From JANXPZ01 sp033853925 (GTDB lineage: Bacteria > Eisenbacteria > RBG-16-71-46): a stretch of DNA of 19,211 bases. The stretch's first letter is position 1. The number at the start of each line of letters is the position of its first letter. This document shows positions 7,964 through 13,889 of the stretch, in pieces. The stretch is taken from positions 1-19,211 of the forward strand of contig JAWOLC010000131.1 of assembly GCA_033853925.1 (NCBI GenBank), given 5' to 3'. The notes under the pieces are model-generated. The model had not been told where the DNA came from, did no database searches, and was given only the letters and a program-made list of their open reading frames with translations. Position numbers and translations under genes: made by a program.

Positions 7964-8003
7964 GGCCCCGGCGCGAGTTCTTGGGGCTCGCTCAGCCGGG
8001 GCC
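7964..8003 (-). terminator. Intrinsic terminator of the cupredoxin lipoprotein gene
   Basis: On the minus strand GGCCCCGGC (8003-7995) pairs with GCCGGGGCC (7972-7964), and inside it GCGAG (7991-7987) pairs with CTCGC (7977-7973), giving a 14-bp stem with a 3-nt bulge. GACTTTTC follows at once (7963-7956), a recognisable U-tract. The structure starts about 54 nt past the stop at 8057. Confidence 0.75.
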
Positions 8004-8056
8004 GCTGTTGCGATCGCGCCACAACGGGCGTTCGATCGCCTCAGAGGTGAGGGGGA

Positions 8057-8461
8057 TCAGCCGCTGGTCACCGTGTGTGTGCCGATCGTGACGTTCCAGT
8101 GCACGACGCCGCCCGGCTTGATGTTGACGGTGGAGGGCGTGAAGGTGTAGTTGGCCACCGTCACGGTGACGATCGAGTCCGTCGCGGCGCTCGAGACGTT
8201 CACGGTTCCCACCATCCCCAGGCTCACGTGGAAGTTGCAGTGATAGGGGAACGAGCCAGCCGTGGTGAAGGTCTGGGAGAACGAGGCCGGCGCGTTGAGC
8301 GTGCCCGAGTCGAAGGACGTTCCGCCCCCGCCGCCCCCGCCGCCCCCGCCGCCCACGGGGGGCGCGGTCGGGCTGGAACTCTTGCCGCAGCCCAGGATCA
8401 CCGGGCTCGCGGCGAGGACGCCCGCGAACACGATCAGCGCGGCCGAACGCTTCCATCTCAT
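8057..8461 (-). CDS. Lipoprotein with an apparently circularly permuted cupredoxin domain
   Basis: 134 aa; GGAGGAG lies 3 nt before the ATG. A type II signal peptide ends in the lipobox Ile-Leu-Gly-Cys25, and a Gly tract (37-47) links the lipid anchor to the domain. Residues 49-89 carry what is normally the second half of a plastocyanin-like fold: FDSGTLN, a Phe-rich strand, then YHCNFHVSLGM with copper ligands Cys75, His78 and Met83, then the strand GTVNV. Residues 97-134 carry the normal first half: VANYTFTPSTVNIKPGG, VVHW and GTHTVTSG with the remaining ligand His129. All four type 1 copper ligands are present but the halves are swapped. No further cupredoxin sequence follows the stop in any frame. 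It probably transfers electrons or binds copper at the membrane. No operon partner. Confidence 0.85.
   Translation of the reverse strand: MRWKRSAALIVFAGVLAASPVILGCGKSSSPTAPPVGGGGGGGGGGGTSFDSGTLNAPASFSQTFTTAGSFPYHCNFHVSLGMVGTVNVSSAATDSIVTVTVANYTFTPSTVNIKPGGVVHWNVTIGTHTVTSG
8321..8354. repeat. GC-only microsatellite encoding the Gly tract of the cupredoxin lipoprotein
   Basis: A 9-bp unit (CCGCCCCCG in one register) is repeated a little over three times in frame and encodes Gly37-Gly47. Slippage by whole units would change linker length in threes of Gly without breaking the frame. Confidence 0.6.
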
Positions 8462-8818
8462 GGTCTCCTCCGCGACAGCCTCGCGACCTGCCAGGCCCCG
8501 ACGCTGTCATTCTCGCCGGCCGGCCCTTGTCCACACCCGAGAGCCTTCGACGAGCCCTTCGCATTCACCTGGTGGGGAGCGTGGCCATTTGGACAGCGAA
8601 TCGCTGGCGCCGGTACGCGGCGAATGAGACGGCGCCGCAGGATTTGCGGACACTTGACCGGGGTGCGGATCGCGCGGGGGCCGGTCGTTCCAGCTTGGCG
8701 GCCGGTGACCGGCTCGTTCGCGGTGCCGAACTACGGACCCCGTCTCCGTCCAAGTACGGAACCGTGCTCGAGGCGAATCGGTGTCCGCGGGGAAATGCGA
8801 TCGCCATCCCGCACCGGG
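8462..8818. other. Intergenic region (357 bp), no gene recognised
   Basis: Lies between the end of the ApbE-like gene (stop at 8819) and the start of the cupredoxin gene, both on the minus strand. It holds the cupredoxin RBS, a GCCGGCCGGC palindrome (8515-8524), a GCCGGTGACCGGC dyad (8701-8713), and an imperfect direct repeat (AACTACGGACC near 8729, AAGTACGGAAC near 8752). Open frames across it (for example from 8527 on the plus strand) have no recognisable domain or good RBS. No clear terminator for the ApbE-like gene and no clear promoter for the cupredoxin gene. Confidence 0.5.
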
Positions 8819-9880
8819 CTATGGGCGCGTCATCCACTCCAGGCGCACGGAGGGGTCCGCGGCCAGAGCGCCCAGGTTCCACGCCCAGGCCCGCAGGCTG
8901 GCCGGGTCACCCGCGGGCTCCAGCCAGAGCACGCCCAGCCCGGGGTGCGCGCGCGCGTACGCCTCGGCTCCGTCTCGTCCCATGACCAGGAGGGCCCGGG
9001 CGAGAGCGCCCGCGCGCGCGGCGGTCGGCGCGACGACGGCCACGCCGAGCGGGCCTCGCACCGGCTCGCCCGTGCGCGGGTCGACCAGGGGCGAGGCTTC
9101 GTCCGCGGTCGTCACGGTGGCGCAGGCCGCGTTGGCCAGCGCGAGCGAAACCGCCGGCCGCCCGGCCCAATCGGAGACCGCGATCGTCCACGGCTCGTGG
9201 GTCGTGAAGGCGAGCGCCACGTCTTCCAGCTCGAGCCTCGCGCGGACGATCCCCCGCCGGCGCAGGATCACGGCGACGCGATCCAGGATGCAGCCCGAGG
9301 CCACGTCATCCAGCGACACGCTCATGCCCGGCTTGAGGAAGCGGACGTTGCGCCTCGCCGGCTCGAGCCGGAGCATGCGCCAGCCCACGAGGACGCGCGC
9401 CGCCGCCAGCGCGGAGCGCTCGGGCGCCGGGGCGCCGGCCCACAGCCGCTCGAGCGGCGCGGCCGTGGGGTCGTAGGCGCCCTCGGTCTCTTCGGCCAGG
9501 GCGACCGCGCTGTCCAGCGCCGCGAACAGCTCGGGGGAGCAGGTGGTTCGCTCGTCGGCCGCGGCGCCGTTCAGCCGCGCCAGCTCGCCGCCGGGGCCGG
9601 CGCCGAAGATCGACTCGAGGCGCACCGCCTCGTCGAGGGCCAGGGCGGCCGCCGCCGAGGCCCGCGTCGGGTCCGTGACGTCGGGGCGCGGGGCGGCGAC
9701 GAGGCGGAGCGTCCCGCCCAGCACGGCTCGGGCGCTCTCGACGCGAGGGCCGGTCGCGGCCGCGGCCCGGTTGCCCTTGCCCGGCTGGGGTGCCGCTCGG
9801 CCGGGAGCCGCGAGAGCGGCGAGGAGCGCCATCGCCAGGAGAAGGCGTGGCGCCGCGGCAGGATGGACCCCGAAGCGCAT
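8819..9880 (-). CDS. ApbE-family (FAD:protein FMN transferase-like) exported protein, probably degenerate
   Basis: 353 aa. The start at 9880 opens into a signal peptide (hydrophobic 13-27, cut near Gly-Arg-Ala, about 29); GGAGG lies 10 nt upstream. The ApbE layout is visible: LARLNG (100-105), ETEGAYDPTAAPLERLW (131-147), a central nucleotide-binding motif (189-200) and DPRTGEPV (267-274). ApbE transfers FMN to Thr or Ser of electron-transfer flavoproteins in a Mg-dependent reaction. Key motifs are eroded: the family's DLGGIAKG reads SLDDVASG (189-196), the Gly-Gly pair near 219 is Glu-Asp, and the Mg-binding Asp and Thr of ADALAT are Gly291 and Arg295. The frame is intact, so it is perhaps a non-catalytic FAD-binding relative, not a pseudogene. 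No flavoprotein target in this window. Confidence 0.8.
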   Translation of the reverse strand: MRFGVHPAAAPRLLLAMALLAALAAPGRAAPQPGKGNRAAAATGPRVESARAVLGGTLRLVAAPRPDVTDPTRASAAAALALDEAVRLESIFGAGPGGELARLNGAAADERTTCSPELFAALDSAVALAEETEGAYDPTAAPLERLWAGAPAPERSALAAARVLVGWRMLRLEPARRNVRFLKPGMSVSLDDVASGCILDRVAVILRRRGIVRARLELEDVALAFTTHEPWTIAVSDWAGRPAVSLALANAACATVTTADEASPLVDPRTGEPVRGPLGVAVVAPTAARAGALARALLVMGRDGAEAYARAHPGLGVLWLEPAGDPASLRAWAWNLGALAADPSVRLEWMTRP

Positions 9881-9928
9881 GGGACGTGAGCCTCCAGACC
9901 TTGTTGGCATCGGCCATCGGGCTGCGGA

Positions 9929-9959
9929 AGTGTAGCGGCGAATGGAGGGCGCGGCCGAA
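9929..9959 (-). promoter_or_regulatory. Possible promoter of the ApbE-like gene
   Basis: On the minus strand TTCGGC (9959-9954), 19-nt spacer, TACACT (9934-9929). Predicted leader about 40 nt. It lies back to back with the kinase promoter in the same 156-bp gap. Confidence 0.35.
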
Positions 9960-9997
9960 CGCGCCGGCCGGCCTCGCGTGGCCTCCCGCTCCCCGGG

Positions 9998-10027
9998 TTC
10001 GCCGGGGGAACGCCCCTGCGGTAGATT
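9998..10027 (+). promoter_or_regulatory. Promoter of the kinase-regulator operon
   Basis: TTCGCC (9998-10003), an 18-nt spacer and TAGATT (10022-10027). Transcription would begin near 10034, only about 3 nt before the ATG at 10037, so the message would be nearly leaderless. This agrees with the absence of a Shine-Dalgarno sequence there. Confidence 0.5.
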
Positions 10028-10036
10028 CTCGGCACG

Positions 10037-11296
10037 ATGTCCTCCACCATGGATCGCGTGTTCGTGGAGTGCAGCGCCCTCGGGTTCCAGACGGTGCTGA
10101 CCATCCTCCTGGCGCTCGCCTACACGTGGCTCTGGCGGCGCCAACGGCGCGCCTACTTCCTGACCTGGGCGCTGGCCTGGACCGTGTACGCGGCGCGGCT
10201 GGCCTTCATCTCGGCCTTCCTCGTGGAGCGCCGGATCGTCTGGCTCTTCGCCCACCAGGCGGGCACGAACCTCGTCGCCCTCCTCCTGCTGCTGGCCGCC
10301 TTCCAGTTCTCGCGCGGCACGGAGTGGCGGGCGCGCTTCCTCTGGCTGGGGGCCCTGGCCGTCGCCTGGGCCTACGTCGCCATCTACCACGTGCGCAACA
10401 TGGAGATCGCCGGCACCTCGTCGGCGCTGCTCATCTCGGCCGTGACCTTCTGGACCGCGTGGGTCTTCTGGCGCCACCAGCGGGCGACGGGCTCGGGCTC
10501 GGCCCGCATCCTCGCCTGGACGTTCCTCCTCTGGGGGATCCACCACCTCGACTATCCGCTGCTGCGGCCCTTCGGCACCGGCACCTTCTACGGTGTGTTC
10601 ATCGACATGCTCATCATCGTGGCGGTGACGATCGGCACCATGTTCCTGGTGCTGGGCGAGGAGCGCCGGCAGCTGGCCACGCGCAGCGCGCAGCTCGAGC
10701 AGCTCACGCGCCTGCTGCTGCGGGCGCAGGAGGACGAGCGCCGCCGCATCGCCCGCGAGCTGCACGACGAGGCCGGCCAGGTCCTGAGCGCGGTCAAGAT
10801 CGAGCTGGACCTGGACGGCCGGAAGGAGGCGAGCGAGATGGTGAGCCGGGCGCTGGCGCAGGTGCGCGACCTGAGCAACCTCCTCCGCCCGAGCGTGCTC
10901 GACGACCTGGGGCTGGTGCCCGCGCTGCGCGGCCTGGTGGACGATTTCTCCCGGCGCACGCGCATCGAGGTGATGCTGCAGACGGGGGAGGGGCTGCGCG
11001 GCTTCACGCCCGAGCAGGAAGTGGTGATCTATCGTGTCGTGCAGGAGGCGCTCACGAACGTGGCCCGTCACGCGGAGGCCCGGCAGGTGCGCGTGGGCCT
11101 GTCGGCCGAGGGCAGCCAGCTCCGGATCACCGTGGAGGACGACGGCCGCGGGCTGGCCGGCGAGCCCACGCCGCATCTGGGACTGCTGGGAATGCGCGAG
11201 CGCGTCACCGCCCTGGGAGGCACGCTGGCCATCGCCGCGTCGCCCTCCGCGGGCTTCCGGCTCGAGGCCCTCATTCCGACGGGAGCGACGCCATGA
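10037..11296 (+). CDS. Membrane sensor histidine kinase, NarL/DegS (HisKA_3) class
   Basis: 419 aa. Residues 15-205 contain about seven hydrophobic segments (roughly 17-33, 41-62, 68-90, 99-118, 127-146, 157-172 and 187-206) with few polar loops, an integral-membrane sensor that I cannot assign to a named family. The cytoplasmic part has the HisKA_3 dimerisation helix with RRRIARELHDEAGQ (His243 phosphoacceptor), then a HATPase domain: N-box Glu337-Asn341 (QEALTNVARHA), G1 DDGRG (368-372) and G2 GLLGMRERV (382-390). It should autophosphorylate and pass the phosphate to the regulator gene that overlaps it by 4 nt. The start at 10037 lacks an RBS; the in-frame ATG at 10049 is a possible alternative. 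The sensed signal cannot be predicted. Confidence 0.93.
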   Translation: MSSTMDRVFVECSALGFQTVLTILLALAYTWLWRRQRRAYFLTWALAWTVYAARLAFISAFLVERRIVWLFAHQAGTNLVALLLLLAAFQFSRGTEWRARFLWLGALAVAWAYVAIYHVRNMEIAGTSSALLISAVTFWTAWVFWRHQRATGSGSARILAWTFLLWGIHHLDYPLLRPFGTGTFYGVFIDMLIIVAVTIGTMFLVLGEERRQLATRSAQLEQLTRLLLRAQEDERRRIARELHDEAGQVLSAVKIELDLDGRKEASEMVSRALAQVRDLSNLLRPSVLDDLGLVPALRGLVDDFSRRTRIEVMLQTGEGLRGFTPEQEVVIYRVVQEALTNVARHAEARQVRVGLSAEGSQLRITVEDDGRGLAGEPTPHLGLLGMRERVTALGGTLAIAASPSAGFRLEALIPTGATP

Positions 11297-11943
11297 GCGA
11301 AGTCGTGCGCATCGTGCTCGCCGACGACCACACGCTGGTGCGCGCCGGCGTGCGCCGCATCCTGGAGGCCCAGCCGGGCCTGGTCGTGGTAGGCGAGGTC
11401 TCGGACGGGCAGGCCGCCCTCGAATTCGCGCGCGCGAATCCCATCGACGTGCTCGTGCTCGATCTCACCATGCCGGGCACGGACGGCTTCGAGGTGCTGC
11501 GGCGGGTCAAGGCGGAGCTGCCCGGCGTGAAGGTGCTCGTCCTGACCATGCACGCCAACGCCGAGTACGTGGCGCGGGCGGTGCAGGACGGCGCCGACGG
11601 CTACCTGCTCAAGGACTCGGCCGTGCAGGACCTGGTCGCGGCGATCGAGGCGGTGCAGGCGGGGCGCGCCTACTACAGCCCGCCCGTGCAGCGCGAGCTG
11701 TCCGAGCTGCTCCGCGCGCACGCGGCCCCGCCGCGGCCGCTGGACCTGCTCACCGACCGCGAGCGCGAGGTGCTGCACCTGGTGGCGACCGGGCTGTCGA
11801 CCAAGGAGATCGCCTCCAAGCTCGACATCAGCACGCGCACGGTCGAGACGCATCGCGCGAACCTGATGCGCAAGCTGAACCTCAAGTCGGTCGCGCTGCT
11901 GACCCAGTTCTCGATCCGCGAGGGCCTGGTCCACGGGCCGTAG
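11293..11943 (+). CDS. NarL/FixJ-family response regulator
   Basis: 216 aa. The ATG overlaps the kinase stop codon (ATGA, 11293-11296), the usual form of translational coupling; GGGAGCGACG upstream supplies the RBS. The receiver domain (5-125) has the acidic pair Asp11-Asp12, phosphoacceptor Asp57 (LVLDLTMPG), Thr85 and Lys107. The C-terminal LuxR-type helix-turn-helix (about 150-212) starts LTDREREVLHLVATGLSTKEIA and continues KLDISTRTVETHRANLMRKL. It is a DNA-binding transcription factor activated by the upstream kinase; targets are unknown. All signature residues are intact. Convergent with the cupin gene, 14 bp between stop codons. Confidence 0.95.
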   Translation: MSEVVRIVLADDHTLVRAGVRRILEAQPGLVVVGEVSDGQAALEFARANPIDVLVLDLTMPGTDGFEVLRRVKAELPGVKVLVLTMHANAEYVARAVQDGADGYLLKDSAVQDLVAAIEAVQAGRAYYSPPVQRELSELLRAHAAPPRPLDLLTDREREVLHLVATGLSTKEIASKLDISTRTVETHRANLMRKLNLKSVALLTQFSIREGLVHGP

Positions 11944-11957
11944 GGAGGACGCCCGCG

Positions 11958-12458
11958 CTACTCCCGCGTCAGGGCCGCGATCCCCTCGCGGAACTCGGGC
12001 CAGCGCGCCGCCAGCTCCGCGCGCCGGCCCAGCTCGAAGTCCAGGGGGGCGAAGCCCGGCGCCATCGTCGTCCCCAGCAGCGCCCAGGCGCCGCCGGCGG
12101 CGAGCCGCGAGCCCTGCCACTCGCCGCCGGCCACCACCGTCTGTGGCCGCTCGCCCGCCGCGAGATCGCGGCCCAGCCGGTGCACGCGCCCGCCCGCGGC
12201 GCCGAGAACGAGCAGCTCCACGGGGTCGCCCAGGTAGAAGTGGTAGACCTCGTCGAAGCGCAGGCGGTGGAGCGCCGAGAAGGCTCCGGGCGTCAGGAGA
12301 TAGTAGATGGCGGTGGCGAGGGGGCGCGGCGCGTCGAGCCCCGGCAGCGCGTCGGCGGGGAGCGCGAAGCGCGAGCGGTAGGTCTCGGCGTAGAAGCCTC
12401 CCTCCCGCTCGAGCGGCTCGAGCCTCAGCAGCCGCTTCACGTCGTCGGCAGTGAGCAA
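11958..12458 (-). CDS. DUF985 cupin-fold protein
   Basis: 166 aa, cytoplasmic. The family pattern is clear from end to end: LEPLEREGGFYAETYRS (13-29), TAIYYLL (49-55), HRLRFDEVYHFYLGDPVEL (64-82), GERPQTVV and GEWQGSRL in the centre, and APGFAPLDFEL near 133-143, as in the YML079w-like double-stranded beta-helix proteins. Their substrate is not settled, although the fold resembles sugar-epimerase and metal cupins. The start is TTG at 12458, with GGGGGA 6 nt upstream; no ATG fits the conserved N-terminus. It begins 64 bp after the cytochrome gene on the same strand and may be the last gene of that cluster. A 6-bp hairpin in the gap could weaken read-through. Confidence 0.85.
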   Translation of the reverse strand: MLTADDVKRLLRLEPLEREGGFYAETYRSRFALPADALPGLDAPRPLATAIYYLLTPGAFSALHRLRFDEVYHFYLGDPVELLVLGAAGGRVHRLGRDLAAGERPQTVVAGGEWQGSRLAAGGAWALLGTTMAPGFAPLDFELGRRAELAARWPEFREGIAALTRE

Positions 12459-12488
12459 GCGATTCCCCCGCCCGCGTCGGGCGCGAGC

Positions 12489-12505
12489 CCGGCCTCGCGG
12501 GCCGG
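12489..12505 (-). terminator. Weak hairpin between the cytochrome and cupin genes
   Basis: CCGGCC (12489-12494) pairs with GGCCGG (12500-12505) around a 5-base loop. It is short and lacks a U-tract, so it is at best an attenuator or an mRNA-stability element. Confidence 0.25.
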
Positions 12506-12522
12506 CGAGCCTCCGGTGATCG

Positions 12523-13806
12523 CTACGACTTCCGCGGCGGGGCCGGCTTCGCCACCCGCCCGGCCCCGCCGGGCGCGCGCCGCATCTCCGCGGCCAGCGC
12601 CTTGATCTCGGTCAGGTCGCGCTCGAGCTCGCTCCAGCCGTACCACATCGCGTAGTCGTCGCTGGCGTGGAAGCTGCCCTGGAACGCGCGCATGCGGTGC
12701 TCGAGGAACATCACGAACAGCTTCTGCTCGATCACCGTGGGCGCGTCGTGGAAGGTGAGCAGGTCGGGGAAGGCGGCGGCGTACGTCTTCGGCTTGGGCA
12801 GCAGGCCGTCCCGATAGAGCGCGGCCACCGCGCGGATGCCCTCGGCCATCAGATGATCGGCGGCCTTGATCATGTCGTCGCCCTTGCCGAGCTGCTCCCG
12901 GGCGAAGGCGGGGGAGTGGCAACCGCCGCAGACCGCCAGCATCCTGTCCCGTTCCTTCTGCCAGCTCTCCGCGTCCAGCCGGGCCACGTCGGCGGCCTTC
13001 ACCACGTCGAGGCGCGCCGTGGGCTTGCCCGCCGGATCCAGCACGCCGAGGCCTTGCAGGATGGTGGCGCGGTCCGCCGCCCACTGCGGGTCCTCCGGCA
13101 TGGGCAGCCGCACCGCGAGGAAGCCCCAGGCGGTGCGCACCTCGTGGTCGCCGCCGGGCATGTGGCAGGTCTGGCAGGTGGGCGCGGCCGCGCTGGCCGG
13201 GAGCACGCCGGCCTGCTTGAGCGCCTGGCGCACCCCGTGCTTGGACGACGAGTACATCTCCCACTGCGGGTGATCGAAGCCCATGTGGCAGGTCTCGCAG
13301 GCTTCGGGCGAGCGGGCCTCCGCCACCGCGAAGGTGTGGCGCGTGTGGCAGGCGTCGCAGGAGGCCATGCCGAAGCCGCGGCCCTCCGTGGCCAGCTTCT
13401 TCGCGTCGTCCGGACTCTTCAGGCCGAGCTTGTGGCAGCCGCCGCAGCCCTTCATGCCCTCGGTCATGGCCATCGGCTGCCAGTGGATCGTGGGCATCGC
13501 CTCCATCGCCGCCCAGGCGGCGGCGTGCTTGCCCTTCTTGAACTGCGCCACGCGCTCCGCGTGGCACTGCCCGCAGGTCTCGGGCGTGGGGATCAGGGCG
13601 CGGGCGGCGTCCGCCGCGCCGCTGTGCGCGTCACCATGGCAGGTCGCGCACCCCACGTCGTTGGCGGCGTGCTGGCTCGCCCGCCAATCGGCGACGATGC
13701 CCGGCGAGGTCTTCGCGTGGCAGTCGAGGCACGTCTGGGCCTGGGCGAGCGAGCGGGCGGGCAGGAAGGCGAGAGCGCAGAGGACGAGGGTCGCGGCGTG
13801 TCGCAT
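12523..13806 (-). CDS. Octahaem c-type cytochrome, hydroxylamine oxidoreductase (HAO)-like
   Basis: 427 aa, exported: the start at 13806 has AAGGAGG 5 nt upstream and opens into a signal peptide cut near residues 21-23. Eight CxxCH haem sites are present: Cys26, 53, 78, 121, 150, 170, 211 and 293. The uneven spacing, followed by a helical C-terminus with HRMRAFQGSFH (370-380) and DDYAMWYGWSEL (383-394), is that of the HAO/hydroxylamine reductase octahaem family, whose fourth haem (here Cys121-His125) is the catalytic one. Members oxidise hydroxylamine or hydrazine, or reduce hydroxylamine or nitrite. I cannot tell by eye whether the crosslinking Tyr of oxidising HAOs is present; Tyr385 and Tyr389 are candidates. 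No quinol-oxidising or haem-maturation partner lies nearby. Gap to the upstream AtuA-like gene: 83 bp. Confidence 0.9.
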   Translation of the reverse strand: MRHAATLVLCALAFLPARSLAQAQTCLDCHAKTSPGIVADWRASQHAANDVGCATCHGDAHSGAADAARALIPTPETCGQCHAERVAQFKKGKHAAAWAAMEAMPTIHWQPMAMTEGMKGCGGCHKLGLKSPDDAKKLATEGRGFGMASCDACHTRHTFAVAEARSPEACETCHMGFDHPQWEMYSSSKHGVRQALKQAGVLPASAAAPTCQTCHMPGGDHEVRTAWGFLAVRLPMPEDPQWAADRATILQGLGVLDPAGKPTARLDVVKAADVARLDAESWQKERDRMLAVCGGCHSPAFAREQLGKGDDMIKAADHLMAEGIRAVAALYRDGLLPKPKTYAAAFPDLLTFHDAPTVIEQKLFVMFLEHRMRAFQGSFHASDDYAMWYGWSELERDLTEIKALAAEMRRAPGGAGRVAKPAPPRKS

Positions 13807-13833
13807 GACGGCCTCCTTGGGGGACCGGCGGGC

Positions 13834-13862
13834 ATTCAAGCATGGGGCCGGCAGGCGGGCAA
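13834..13862 (-). promoter_or_regulatory. Possible promoter of the octahaem cytochrome gene
   Basis: On the minus strand TTGCCC (13862-13857), 17-nt spacer, TTGAAT (13839-13834), preceded by TGC as in an extended -10 element. If real, the cytochrome can be transcribed independently of the AtuA-like gene. Confidence 0.4.
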
Positions 13863-13889
13863 CCGCGGGCCCGGGGCTCCGGCGGCGGG

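Noticed and set aside
8527..8818. Insertion-sequence remnant or small gene in the gap before the ApbE-like gene
   Set aside because: No transposase motif, terminal inverted repeats or target duplication could be seen; the open frame there lacks an RBS and a recognisable domain.
11948..11970. Shared terminator between the convergent regulator and cupin genes
   Set aside because: Only a 5-bp stem with a 13-base loop and no U-tract, overlapping the cupin 3' end.
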